DNA of 64,000 nucleotides from Triticum aestivum (taxonomy: Eukaryota; Streptophyta; Magnoliopsida; Poales; Poaceae), in NCBI RefSeq assembly GCF_018294505.1, contig NC_057804.1:246993099-247057098 (forward strand). The letters run 5' to 3'. The position numbers and the translations under genes are program-made. Position 1 is the stretch's first letter; each line of letters starts with the position of its first letter. This document shows, piece after piece, positions 1 to 10,188 of the stretch. A model generated the notes under the pieces. That model ran no database searches. It saw only the letters and a program-made list of their open reading frames with translations, and had not been told where the DNA came from.

Positions 1-480
1 ACCAAACTCGGTGGGACCGAATCGTTAAACTCGGTCGGACCGATTTAGTAAACCTAGTGACCGTTAGTGATTTTTGGAGGGACTGACATGCATCTCGGTG
101 AGGCCGATTCGGTTAGGGTTAGGGCATAACGTAATCTCGGTGAGACCGATTACACAAACTCGGTGAGACCGATTTGGTAATAAGCTTTCCAGAGAGTTGG
201 TCGGGTAAACTCGGTGGGACCGATTTGCTCTTTTCGGTGAGACCGAAATGTTACAAAAAGGAAACAGAGAGTTTACATTGCAATCTCGGTGGGACCGATC
301 GCTCACTTCGGTTAGACCGAAACGTTACGAAGGGAAACAGAGAGATTGCAACCCCATCTCGGTGAGAGCGACATCCCTATCGGCAAGACCGATTTGCTTA
401 GGGTTTGTGGCAGTGGCTATGACTTTTGGAATTGGTGGCGCCAGATAGAAAGAATCGGTGGGACCGATTTTGGCTTTAGG
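1..480. repeat. Array of short palindromes, consensus TCGGTNNNACCGA (3' LTR copy)
   Basis: About a dozen near-copies of a 13 bp interrupted palindrome (TCGGT, any three bases, ACCGA) lie at irregular spacing, for example near 9, 31, 98, 136, 160, 208, 233, 284, 307, 357, 377 and 455. Many extend the stem by one or two paired bases (CTCGGT...ACCGAG, ATCGGT...ACCGAT). The intervening sequence is not conserved, which separates this from a tandem satellite or a CRISPR array. Confidence 0.85.
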
Positions 481-824
481 TTTAGGTCATTTGTGGATGT
501 GGGAAAGTAGTTGAGGGTTTTGGAGCATATCACTAAGCACATGAAGCAAGAGGCTCATTAAGCAACACATCATCCCTTCTTGATAGTATTGGCTTTTCCT
601 ATAGACTCAATGTGATCTTGGATCACTAAAATGTAAAATGAAGAGTCTTGAGCTTTTGAGCTTGAGCCAATCCTTTATCCTTGGTATTTTGAGGGATCCA
701 CTTTCATCATCCATGCCATGCCATTCATTGAGCTTTCCTGAAATAATAGTCTTGGAATAGCATTAGCTCAATGAGCTATATGTTGTTATGAATTACCAAA
801 ACCACCTAGGGATAGTTGCCTTTC
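1..824 (-). repeat. 3' LTR of element 1, partial
   Basis: This is a direct copy of the right part of the 7411-9059 LTR. On the minus strand it begins TGAAAGGCAACTATCCC at 824, next to the polypurine tract. The other end lies left of position 1. It differs from the right LTR by scattered substitutions and by one indel: about 30 bp around 275-310 are absent from the right copy near 8540. Confidence 0.9.
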
Positions 825-861
825 AATCTCCCCCTTTTTGGTAATTGATGACAACATATAG
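776..861. repeat. 26 bp inverted repeat bracketing the PPT / 3' LTR junction
   Basis: Arms are 776-801 and 836-861; 24 of 26 positions pair. The 34-base centre (802-835) contains the LTR end (824) and the polypurine tract. In the minus-strand RNA the tract and the first bases of U3 would sit in the loop of a long hairpin. The outer arm lies in the internal domain and the inner arm in the LTR, so the full structure can form only at the 3' LTR. Confidence 0.8.
825..836 (-). other. Polypurine tract of element 1
   Basis: The minus strand reads AAAAGGGGGAGAT immediately before the LTR start TGAAAG. This is the expected position and composition for the plus-strand primer of reverse transcription, and it fixes the element's orientation. 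Confidence 0.85.
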
Positions 862-1342
862 ATCAAAGCTTTGACAAATGATAATAAAATTTAAATAACA
901 TCATCGCTTTGAGAAGTATGTGATAAGCAAGAGCTCGCCCTAAATTTGTGCATAGTTTTAGATTTGCTTTGGACTGCAAATGCACAATGAATTAGGCTCA
1001 TGGGTTACTCTTACATGTCACATACATCTTGGTGGAGCGCTCAAAATAATAAACAATGGATACATGCACTCATCACCAAGCATAGTGAGTGATCACATAA
1101 GATAGATAGGATAATAGCAAGCATGCATAAGTGTAGCTTATGATCAAACACATGATCATCAATGTCTCACAAGCATAGTATCTCAATCAAAAGCAAACAA
1201 AGATTGAAAAAACACCAAATAAAGCAAGAGAGAACAAAAGCAACACTCTCTCTCTCGAAGCCTATGATCTATACATTTTTCTCCCCCTTTGGAATCAAGT
1301 TACCAAAAAGTTCATAGAAAATGCATAGTGCTAGATCGACTC
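837..1342 (-). other. Non-coding 3' internal region of element 1
   Basis: AT-rich sequence between the end of the second ORF and the polypurine tract. It has no convincing ORF on either strand and a short CT run near 1245-1257. Apart from the inverted-repeat arm ending at 861, I see no structured feature. Confidence 0.6.
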
Positions 1343-3393
1343 TCAGGCTTGATCTTCTGGTGGTGGTGTAGAGATGGCTCCTTCGATGAAGGCTTCAGTT
1401 GAAGTGGATGGAGCTGGAGGAGTTGGTGCTGGAGCTGGTTGCACTGGAACTGTAGGGGCAGTGGCTGGTGCTGAAGTTGTTGCTCTAGTGTCTGCCATTG
1501 GCACTGCAACTGACCTCTGGGCTCTGGGCACTCTGGCAAACACATTGGTGGTAGTCTTGCCCTTCCTCTCCTGCATGTCATCCTGCAGCTGCCCCACAAC
1601 TGACTGAATCTTAGTTACCTTGACATCTAGATCATAGAATTTTTGTTCCATGATTCTTTCCAGGCTCTCCTGGTTTTGAGTTAGGGTGGCCAACCCCTTC
1701 TCAATCCTCAGAGATGATGTTATCAAGTAACCAAGCTGCTCCTGTTTGGTTTTCAAGAAATATTCAGATGCCTCCTCTTGAGTTGGCATCTTGGCAGCCT
1801 TCTCCCTCTTTGCCTTCTCCTTCTTCTCCTGAGCTTGAACTGATTGTGGATCATCTTCATTCATGACAACCTCATTGTCCTCAAAGTCTGGATAAAGTGG
1901 AAAGTGTTCCTTATCCAACTGATATTTTCCTGTGCCCATCTTTGAGTTTATCAATTCTTGAATCTGAGGTGCATATCCACAGCTCCTCTTCTGATCTGCT
2001 GCAGTCCTCTTGATTGTTTCAATGATCAGGCTCATGACTTTGAACTTCCGTGGCACATCAAACACATGCAACATGTTGATGGCATGCCCTCTGATCATGT
2101 TATGATCACCAGACTTGGGCAACAAAGTGTGCCTCAGAATCCAATTTATGGTTGGCAACCCTGACAGCAAAAAGTGAACTGATCCAAACTTGTGAGTCTC
2201 TAATGCCTTGTCTGGAATTTCCTTGTACATGTGATCCATTGAATTGTGACCCAACTTCTTCTTTGCATAAATGTATAGGTCATCCTCATTCTCCTTGGGG
2301 GCATTGATCAGACTTGCCCATTCTTTAATAGTGGACTGGTACCTTGTACCTTCAGACATCCAAACTATTCTTCCATCTGGGAAAAGTGTGCTGTGGAGTA
2401 GAACTGCATGATAAGCTCATCATTCCAGTTGGTGAACTTCTATCCAACAAAATCTGCAACTCCACAAGCAAAAAAGCTATCTTGCTCTCCAGGATAGTGT
2501 TGTTCATTTTCCTTGATGAATTTCCAATCAACCCACCTCATGTCACAGACTATGGGCTTCTTGTCCAACAGAATTGTTTCATAGAAGTCCTGTTGTTCCT
2601 TTGTGTGGAACCTGTAGTCAACAGCAGTTCTTCTTCTTGAAGCATATGGATCTGCCATTCTCCACAGTCTCAGCCCTGAATCCTTCCTGATTCTCATGTC
2701 CTCAGCCACAAGATGGGCATCATTGTGATCTGGTATCTTTGGCTTGAGCTTCCTTAGAACATGTCCTTCTTCTTCTGAATCTTCAGCAACATTGGGCACT
2801 GGGGCCTTGTTCTTCTCAGCAGCTGGAGTACTCCTAGTATTCCTCTTTGGAACTTGCTTGGCCTTGGAGGCAGCTTTGGGTGATTCCTTGGGCTTGGATG
2901 TTGCAGCCCCTGATCTGATTGCATCTCCCATAAGCTTAGCTGCCTTTGGAGCTGGTGCAGCAAGCTCTTCCTCTTCCATCATGGAAGGTTGCCCAACAAC
3001 TCTGGCCATGGTCTTCTTGACCCTTTCCTTCCTCTTCTTGCTTTCATCAGCTGTCTCTTTGGGATCAGGATTTTCAGGCAGTTGAGTTGATGCTCTGGCC
3101 TTGGGCATAGGTTGCCTTCTTGCAGGCCTTTTAATCTTCATGCCTGGCTTTATATCCTTTGCTGAGCCATATTCCTTCTTGAGCACCACTTTCTTGGAAG
3201 TAGCCTCATCTTCCTCGGCTTTGTAATCTTCATCCTATGAATCTGAAGTTCTTTTCCTCCTTTGCCTAGTTGCAGCCTTAGGCAAATTGCTAGGAGTACT
3301 TCTGCTCCCTTCATCTGAAGTTGAGGGACTAGTGCCCTCACTCAAGTCCATCTGCTCTTCTGACCTGTTCTGGCTGTCACTTTGATCAGACAT
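1343..3393 (-). pseudogene. Second ORF of element 1: plant transposon-type protein, broken by two stops and a frameshift
   Basis: The frame opens at ATG 3393 (MSDQSDSQ...) and runs through a Ser/Glu- and Lys-rich N-terminus. It meets TAG at 3235-3237, continues as an open 249-codon stretch (3189-2440), meets TAG at about 2437, and shifts frame near 2390. The last 338 codons (2359-1343) are open to a Pro/Thr/Ala-rich tail ending PPPEDQA. The conserved-looking core covers the blocks YRFHTKEQQDFYETIL, KKPIVCDMRWVDW and GLPTINWILRHTLLP, followed by a Lys/Glu-rich, probably coiled segment. It resembles the 'putative plant transposon protein' family found beside retroelement genes in plants; its function is unknown. 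No catalytic motif is visible. Confidence 0.7.
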
Positions 3394-3524
3394 ACTGCAA
3401 AAGCTGACTGCTGACCCTGTGAAGAGTTATAGATGAGATAGAAAAGATGAGCATCACAAAATGCAGAGGTTTTTGCAAAAGAATGACTCAAAAGTTCAGT
3501 CTTAGTTTTCCACAGAAAGCATTT

Positions 3525-3760
3525 CGGATCCACCGATTTTCAAACTCGGTGATACCGAAGCAGTTTTGGAACCTAAACTGATGATCTCGGTTGGACCGAG
3601 TTTCAGTTCGGTGGTACCGAGACTGCTAGGGTTTCACAGAATCCTCAAATCGGTTGCACCGATTAGTAATTCTCGGTCAGACCGAGAGTCACTAGTGCAA
3701 TGGCATAAGCCAAATCGGTGAGACCGAGTTTTTCAACTCGGTGGGTCCGAGATGGTTTCG
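3525..3760. repeat. TCGGTNNNACCGA palindrome block, internal copy 1
   Basis: Seven or eight interrupted palindromes lie within about 230 bp (near 3550, 3586, 3606, 3651, 3675, 3715, 3738). Variable loops such as GAT, TGG, GGT, TGC, CAG, GAG and GGG show that the arms, not the loop, are conserved. Confidence 0.8.
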
Positions 3761-4085
3761 GCGGAAACCTAACCCTAAAAATTTGAATCACATCTAATCT
3801 ATGAACTACTTTGGCTGGATAGAAGAGTTTCAATCGTGGCAAGAATCAATATGAAAACAATGTGCCAGGAATCAGACGTGGATAGCACAAAGATTAAGTC
3901 CATACCCTAACTTGGCGGTGGACTTGCTACGGCGGCAACGGCGGGGACGAAATCCGTTGACGGCGGCGGAGACCAGCGACAGGAGGCTGCTGGCGACGAG
4001 GAGACGATCCGGAGACCACGATGGCAGAGCGAGCTGTTGCGCGGGCGAAGGGTTTCGGAGAAATTTCCAAAATTTTGCCCGTGGC

Positions 4086-4095
4086 TATTATATAG
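4086..4095 (-). promoter_or_regulatory. Candidate TATA box upstream of the second ORF
   Basis: The minus strand reads CTATATAATA and is followed by a GC-rich, leader-like stretch (4060-3905), about 690 bp before the ATG at 3393. The arrangement resembles an ordinary plant core promoter rather than retroelement internal sequence. A plausible GT splice donor lies near 3900. Inferred from sequence only. Confidence 0.4.
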
Positions 4096-4099
4096 CTCG

Positions 4100-4285
4100 A
4101 CCCTGTCGGTGTGACCGAGTGGAACAACTCGGTGGCACCGAGATGCATAACTGTGTTCAGTTACAGCAAATCGGTGAGACCGAAAAGTTCAAATCGGTTG
4201 CACCGAGATTGAAAACTCAGATCAACTTGATGATCTCGGTAGGACCGAAATGGAAGGATCGGTCAGACCGAGAATCACTAAGAGG
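4100..4285. repeat. TCGGTNNNACCGA palindrome block, internal copy 2
   Basis: Six interrupted palindromes (near 4106, 4128, 4171, 4194, 4235, 4259) lie directly upstream, in minus-strand terms, of the candidate TATA box at 4086-4095. Loops vary while the TCGGT and ACCGA arms are kept. Confidence 0.8.
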
Positions 4286-5147
4286 TTTTGGAAGTTTAAG
4301 TCTATGACGAATCGGGGACTCCGAGTGCTCCTCACACAGAGTGGTTCGAATCTGACTTGATCAAATTTTGTGATGTAGCATGAATAGAGTTTGAGACGAG
4401 AAAAGCATAGATAGCTAAAGAAGGTTCTTAGGCATTCTTGTCCATCCACTTGGCCAAAAGAAAAGAACCAAACAATCAAAACAACAAGTGGATGTCCTTG
4501 AATGAGTAAAATATGCACCAACATGCTCACACAATAAGATGGCAATTGAAATATGTGGCAAAGCATGCACAACCAATTTTAGCATCTATCAAACAATTGG
4601 CGATGACTAGGTCATCTATATATGAGTATATTGACTTAGGAGTCAAATGAGAACATTTGATCATAGGTCATACTCATCGTTTAAGCTCAAGTGGGGTTAC
4701 CACTTTTACATAATGCATTAATGTGTTCACACCATTAGAGTTGCTTTGACTCAATTCTTAGAGTTAAGCTCCCCCTAGATGTGAGATCCCCCCTTAGAGG
4801 GATGAACTAACCTTGGGTTTTGTCGATGATGACTTCATGTAGGTGTTGAAGATGTAGATGCTCAATGTTGATGTAGATCATTTGGAGCAATCCTTTGGAG
4901 TGAGTTGCACTTTCAACTTGCCTACATGGGTTAGTCCCACAAGGAACAAACAAGAATATCCATAGACATAGAGTGATGCACACACAAGATGATGTCCATG
5001 AAAACATTAGGTTACCTTGTCCCTTGCCTTACCAACAAGAGGGTTTGTGACTCCTTGAACTAGTGCAAGATGTGAAAGTTGATTGCACTTGTTCTTGCCA
5101 AAATGATATGAGTGAAGAATGTTGGCGGAGTCACCCTCAAGAACTCT

Positions 5148-7325
5148 CTAGTTCTTCTTCTTCGGGATCCACATCATCTTGATGGGAATCCTTGGAGTTG
5201 TAGTTGTACTTGATGAAGTAGAACTTGACGTAGTCTTGGGGACCCAACTGAACGAGGCTTTAGGTGCTTCTTCAAATGCATCAATCTCTTCTTGAAGCTT
5301 GTCCTTGCCTTTGTTCTTGTGGTCTTGTGGTGGAAGATCATCTTGAGCTTGTGTCCCCTTGAAGGAAGTAGGATCATACTTCTCTTGTTGAGGAACAAAC
5401 TTTGTCTTGGGGTATTGATCTTCTTCCCACTCAACTCCATTGGCGTTGAACTTTCGTTCAAAACCAACACCTTGATTCTTCCGGTGCCTTCCTTGCTTGC
5501 GTACAATTTCCTCGAATTGCTTACTCCCGGCAAGGCTCTTGTAAACACCTTTCTCTATAATTCCCTTCAATAAACTATTTTCTTGCTCAAGTGTAACTTG
5601 GCTAAGAGAATCATTAGTGGAATCAAGAGAACTACTAGAAGCAACAACATTGGATTTAACATTATTATTGTTACTACTAGAGGAAGTATCTTTCTTGTAC
5701 TTGTTACTAGACTTGACTTGAGGCATGTAAGTAGATAAGAGTAAACGCTTGGCAATGTAAGAAGAACTTTTCTTGCGGAGATCATCATTGATTGCCTTTA
5801 AGAACTCATGCTCTTGCTCAAGATTGAGCTTTTCAAAGCGTAACTTCTCATGAGCCCTTAAAAGTTCTCGATGATCTTCGAAGATAGTTTCATGAGCCAA
5901 CTTAAGAGTGTTTAGTTCTTTAGTTAGAAGCTCAATTTTCTCCTTATCATTGTCATTCGTTTGATTAGCATGATTAATTGACGTTTCATCATAGTATTCA
6001 TCACTAGAGTTGTCAACAAGTAAATCATCATCCACAAGCAAGTCATCTTCATCACTATTAAAATCAACATACTCGGGATGTGTTACCTTTGGACCTTTGG
6101 CCATGAAGCATCTTCCAATTCCTTCATTTGGTGAATCAAATATGTCGTAGGAGTTGGTTGACACAAGTGCTAGACCGGCAACACCTTCATCTTGAGTATG
6201 TTCGGAGTCGGAGTGATAGCTTCTCTCGGAGTGATTGTCGGAGTCGGAGCCGGAAACCCATTCACCAACATGAGCTTGATGTCTTCGTTTTGTGTAGCTC
6301 CTTGATGACTTGTCCTTCCTTTCCGAATCCTTGCTTCTCCGTGAGGGTCTTCGTTCATAACGATCATCTCTACTACTCCTCTCTCTTGGTGGTGATTCTT
6401 CTCTTTTGCTTCTTCTTTTTGGAGAATCTTCTCTTCTTTTGTAGGGTGCCGTACACTCATTGGAGTAGTGTCTAGGCTTCCCACAATTGTAGCAATTGCG
6501 CTCTCGACTAGAAGATCTCTTATCATGATAAGACCTTGACTTGGAGCTTCTTTCTTTGCTTCTACTCTTGTAGAATTTGTTGAAGTTCTTCACCATTAAG
6601 CTCAATTCTTCATTGAAGGTTTGTTTCTCGCTTGATGATGTGGGGGCTTCACTTGAGGCTTTGTAAGCACCACTTGTCTTGTTGTGAAGTTCCTCCTTAT
6701 CCTTGAGTGACATCTCATGAGCAACAATTCTTCCAATGACTTCTGTTGGCTTGAGATTTTTGTAGTTTGGCATCATTTGGATCAATGTGCACACGGTATC
6801 ATACTTTCCATCCAATGCTCTTAGGATCTTCTTGATGATGAATTTGTCGGTCATCTCTTCACTCCCTAAGCCGGCAATCTCATTTGTGATAAGTGCAAGC
6901 CTAGAGTACATTTCAGCGACACCTTCACCATCCTTCATTTTGAACTTGTCAAGCTGACTTTGGAGCACATCCAACTTGGATTCCTTGACGGATTCGGTAC
7001 CTTCATGCATATCAATCAAAGTATCCCAAATTTCCTTTGCATTCTCAAGACGTCTTATTTTATTCAATTCTTCGAGGCACAATCCGTTGAAGATGATATC
7101 ACAGGCTTGAACGTTGTATTGCAGCATCTTCAATTCTTCCGCATTAGCTTCACGGTTCGGTTCTCTCCCATCGAAGAATTCACCTTGCAAGCCAATACAA
7201 ATAATTGCCCAAACGGCGGGGTTATGTCCGAGAATATGCATTTTCATCTTATGCTTCCAACTAGCAAAATTAGTACCATCAAAGTAAGGACCTCTACGGT
7301 GATAATTTCCCTCGCTAGACGCCAT
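5148..7325 (-). CDS. Gag polyprotein, copia type, with CCHC zinc knuckle
   Basis: Intact 725-residue ORF from ATG 7325, 71 bp inside the primer-binding site. The N-terminus (residues 8-25, GPYFDGTNFASWK) is the usual start of copia-type gag, followed by the UBN2-like helical domain to about residue 215. A CCHC knuckle, CYNCGKPRHYSNEC, lies at residues 278-291 within Arg/Ser-rich sequence. Then come an acidic Ser-rich linker, a charged coiled-coil (about 470-540) and a Ser/Thr-rich tail. Gag packages element RNA into cytoplasmic particles. It ends by stop rather than running into pol, and no pol exists downstream, so the element depends on enzymes in trans. An intact gag beside a broken second ORF suggests gag was kept longer or the insertion is young. 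Confidence 0.88.
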   Translation of the reverse strand: MASSEGNYHRRGPYFDGTNFASWKHKMKMHILGHNPAVWAIICIGLQGEFFDGREPNREANAEELKMLQYNVQACDIIFNGLCLEELNKIRRLENAKEIWDTLIDMHEGTESVKESKLDVLQSQLDKFKMKDGEGVAEMYSRLALITNEIAGLGSEEMTDKFIIKKILRALDGKYDTVCTLIQMMPNYKNLKPTEVIGRIVAHEMSLKDKEELHNKTSGAYKASSEAPTSSSEKQTFNEELSLMVKNFNKFYKSRSKERSSKSRSYHDKRSSSRERNCYNCGKPRHYSNECTAPYKRREDSPKRRSKREESPPRERSSRDDRYERRPSRRSKDSERKDKSSRSYTKRRHQAHVGEWVSGSDSDNHSERSYHSDSEHTQDEGVAGLALVSTNSYDIFDSPNEGIGRCFMAKGPKVTHPEYVDFNSDEDDLLVDDDLLVDNSSDEYYDETSINHANQTNDNDKEKIELLTKELNTLKLAHETIFEDHRELLRAHEKLRFEKLNLEQEHEFLKAINDDLRKKSSSYIAKRLLLSTYMPQVKSSNKYKKDTSSSSNNNNVKSNVVASSSSLDSTNDSLSQVTLEQENSLLKGIIEKGVYKSLAGSKQFEEIVRKQGRHRKNQGVGFERKFNANGVEWEEDQYPKTKFVPQQEKYDPTSFKGTQAQDDLPPQDHKNKGKDKLQEEIDAFEEAPKASFSWVPKTTSSSTSSSTTTTPRIPIKMMWIPKKKN

Positions 7326-7395
7326 ACTCTCCTAGGTTGTGAAACCAAGGCTATGACCACCAAAAGCTATGGAAATCAAAGCAAATGGAGACCAA

Positions 7396-7408
7396 GGCTC
7401 TGATAGCA
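7396..7408 (-). other. Primer-binding site of element 1 (Met-tRNA type)
   Basis: The minus strand reads TGCTATCAGAGCC, one base away from the initiator-Met tRNA complement TGGTATCAGAGCC. It lies 2 bp inside the LTR border at 7411. It marks the 5' end of the internal domain. Confidence 0.85.
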
Positions 7409-8221
7409 CTTGTAGGACCTTGAAGTATGTCTAGAGGGGGGTGATTAGACTACTTGACCAATAAAAACTTAACCTTTTCCCAATTTTAGAGTTTGGCAGA
7501 TTTTAGCTATTTTAGGACAAGTCAAGCAATCATCACACAATTCAAGCAAGCATGCAAAGAGTGTATAGGCAGCGGAAATTAAAGCATGCAACTTGCAAGA
7601 AAGTAAAGGGAAGGGTTTGGAGGATTCAAACGCAATTGGAGACACGGATGTTTTTGGCGTGGTTCCGATAGGTGGTGCTATCGTACATCCACGTTGATGG
7701 AGACTTCAACCCACGAAGGGTAACGGCTGCGCGAGTCCACGGAGGGCTCCACCCACGAAGGGTCCACGAAGTAGCAACCTTGTCTATCCCACCATGGCCG
7801 TCGCCCACGAAGGACTTGCCTCACTAGCGGTAGATCTTCACGAAGTAGGCGATCTCCTTGCCCTTACAAACTCCTTGGTTCAACTCCACAATCTTGTCGG
7901 AGGCTCCCAAGTGACACCTAGCCAATCTAGGAGACACCACTCTCCAAGAAGTAACAAATGGTGCGTTGATAATGAAGTCCTTGCTCTTGTGCTTCAAATG
8001 ATAGTCTCCCCAACACTCAACTCTCTCTCATAGGATTTGGATCTGGTGGAAAGAAGATTGAGTGGAAAGCAACTTGGGGAAGGCTAGAGATCAAGATTCA
8101 TATGGTAGGAAGGGAATATCTTGGCCTCAACACATGAGTAGGTGGTTCTCTCTCAGAAATGGTAAGTTGGAAGTGTAGGTTTAGTCTGATGGCTCTCTCC
8201 ATGAATGAAGAGGAGGTGGAG

Positions 8222-8233
8222 GGGTATATATAG
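8222..8233 (-). promoter_or_regulatory. TATA box of the element 1 5' LTR
   Basis: The minus strand reads CTATATATACCC, about 820 bp before the internal domain. This is a plausible start of the R region for gag transcription. Confidence 0.55.
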
Positions 8234-8264
8234 CCTCCACACAAAATCTAACCGTTACACACAA

Positions 8265-8710
8265 TTTACCAAACTCGGTGGGACCAAATCGTTAAACTCG
8301 GTCGGACTGATTTAGTAAACCTAGTGACCGTTAGTGATTTTCGGTGGGACTGGCATGCATCTCGGTGAGGCCGATTCGGTTAGGGTTAGGGCATAACGTA
8401 ATCTCGGTGAGACCGATTACACAAACTCGGTGAGACCGATTTGGTAATAAGCTTTCCAGAGAGTTGGTCAGGTAAACTCGGTGGGACCGATTTGCTCTTT
8501 TCGGTGAGATCGAAATGTTACAAAAAGGAAACAGAGAGTTTCGGTTAGACCGAAACATTACGAAGGGAAACAGAGAGATTCCAACCCCATCTCGGTGAGA
8601 CCGAGATCCCTATCGGTAAGACCGATTTGCTTAGGGTTTGTGGCAGTGGTTATGACTTTTGGAATCGGTGGCGCCGGATAGAAAGAATCGGTGTGACCGA
8701 TTTTTGCTTT
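8265..8710. repeat. TCGGTNNNACCGA palindrome array (5' LTR copy)
   Basis: About thirteen copies, the counterpart of the array at 1-480. Several copies have one arm mutated (ACTGA, ATCGA, ACCAA), showing decay, while others are perfect. All lie upstream of the TATA box in minus-strand terms, within the U3-like part of the LTR. Confidence 0.85.
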
Positions 8711-9059
8711 AGGTTTAGGTCATTTGTGGATGTGGGAAAATAGTTGAGGGTTTTGGAGCATATCACTAAGCACATGAAGCAAGAGGCTCATTAAGCAACA
8801 CCTCATCCCTTCTTGATAGTATTGGCTTTTCCTATAGACTCAATGTGATCTTGGATCACTAAAATGTAAAATGAAGAGTCTTGAGCTTTTGAGCTTGAGC
8901 CAATCCTTTGTCCTTAGTATTTTGAGGGATCCACTTTCATCATCCATGCCATGCCATTCATTGAGCTTTCCTGAAATAATAGTCTTGGAATAGCATTAGC
9001 TCAATGAGCTATATGTTGTTATGAATTACCAAAACCACCTAGGGATAGTTGCACTTTCA

Positions 9060-9973
9060 GTGGGCATGGCGTCCACCACCTGTTGCCAGTTGTCGCGGAG
9101 GAACGAGGGGACATGAGCGCCCTCCACACCTTCCACGTCCTCTCCAACCAAGAAGCGGAGAGCTGTGGCCAGATCCTCATCAGCCAGGGCCTCCGAGCTT
9201 AGGCAGAGATCGTCGTCTGCACCTCCAAGCCTCCACAACGGGCGTGAGTGCGCCTGAAGTGGAGCCACCCACTGCGCCAGGAACTCCCTCAGGAGTGTAG
9301 CCCTGGTCAGCTTCGCCGCCTTCATGTTGCCCGGCCTCAGGTCGGCGTTCATCTTCTCCAGCACCAACTTCGCCCGTCGGTCATCAAGCTTCGCACGAGA
9401 CCACGCCTCAACAGCCTGGGGCTGCTCCGTGGGCAACACCAACCGAGAGTGGATGCATCCGACATGCAGCATGACCCACTTGCTCCAGAAGCCATCGACC
9501 CTCTTCCCAGTCTTCGAGATCGTGTTGTCCTTGGAGTACGCGACAAAGCCAGCGCACACCAATGTATGGCTGCCGGTGATTCGGAGGAAGAAGAAGTGGC
9601 GCAGCAAGGCCATGGGATGCATCACCCCAACGTGCGCCTCGCAGTAGTAGGCAAAAATCGACAGAAGGAGAATGGAGTTGGGATGGAGATGAAGGGCATG
9701 TAACCTGTAACGGCGGAGGACGACGTAGAAGAACTCGGAGAAGGGAGGCACCAGGCCGGTGATGATGGTGCTCATGAAGAAGGGGTAAAAGGTGCTCCCC
9801 TTAGCCTCTAGCATGGTGGAGCCGGCTCAGAGTACAGTCTCCCCCATCTCGCTGCTTTGCACCGCCGTCATCAGGCGCATAGAGGCGAGATTCTTCTCCA
9901 TCATGTTGGGGGGATCCAGAGCCGGCGAGTACCAAGCCGGTGGTGCCTCGGCCACGGCCTTGCGGGGCGCCAT
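9060..9973 (-). pseudogene. Fragment of a 'putative gypsy type transposon' protein, cut by element 1
   Basis: The frame starts at ATG 9973 (MAPRKAVAEAPP), meets one TGA at 9827-9829, and stays open through 9060 into the LTR of element 1, where it is truncated. The block PPFSEFFYVVLRRYRLHALH followed by HLHPNSILLLSIFAYYCEA is characteristic of the plant 'putative gypsy type transposon' domain. It sits near the N-terminus of proteins carried by large non-autonomous gypsy elements. About 300 residues remain; the rest was separated by the insertion and lies outside the window. The domain's role is not established. Confidence 0.7.
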
Positions 9974-10188
9974 TGCTCGCTGGAAGAGGAAGAATGAGGT
10001 GAATCTAGAGATTTCGGGAGCAAGAGAGCAAGAGCAAGAAAGGGGATCTGAAGCAAGGCGAATGAGAGAAATGAAGGTAAGCCTAACCCAGGCCAGCTTT
10101 CTGTCAGTCGGGCAGTTGCCAAGGCAGCGTGGGGAAGCAGAGACGCCCACGTCCAATCAACCGCCACGTGGCGACCAAGGCCATAGGC
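9974..10188. other. Leader of the gypsy-type fragment, up to LTR A
   Basis: On the minus strand this is CT-rich sequence ahead of ATG 9973, consistent with a 5' leader. No primer-binding site or polypurine tract is seen next to LTR A at 10188/10189. Confidence 0.4.

Larger units (their letters stand above)
3394..5147 (-). other. Spacer between gag and the second ORF of element 1
   Basis: The spacer holds two blocks of TCGGTNNNACCGA palindromes (about 3525-3760 and 4100-4280). Between them lies a GC-rich stretch (about 3905-4060) that would be a 5' leader for the second ORF. From 4290 to 5147 the sequence is AT-rich, has no ORF that I can assign, and lacks the pol genes that normally follow gag. 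Confidence 0.6.
1..9059 (-). mobile_element. Element 1: non-autonomous LTR retrotransposon with copia-type gag (3' LTR cut by window edge)
   Basis: Positions 1-824 are repeated at about 8267-9059 as direct copies, so they are the two LTRs; the left copy is truncated by the window start. The element reads on the minus strand: the primer-binding site lies just left of the right LTR and a polypurine tract lies just right of the left LTR. Gag is an intact 725-codon ORF. A second ORF (1343-3393) is broken. There is no protease, reverse transcriptase, RNase H or integrase, so movement would need enzymes from another element. The right end (9059) cuts into a gypsy-type fragment that resumes at 9060, so this is a later insertion. 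The TSD cannot be checked because the left end is outside the window. I do not assign a published family name. Confidence 0.9.
7411..9059 (-). repeat. 5' LTR of element 1, complete (1649 bp)
   Basis: On the minus strand it begins TGAAAGTGCAACTATCCC (9059) and ends at the TGTAGGACC complement (7411), giving TG...CA ends. It carries the palindrome array, a TATA box (8222-8233) and no coding region. The short ORFs inside it are chance. Confidence 0.9.

Noticed and set aside
1..480. CRISPR-like or satellite array
   Set aside because: The 13 bp palindromes have irregular spacing, variable loops and unrelated spacers in plant retroelement DNA.
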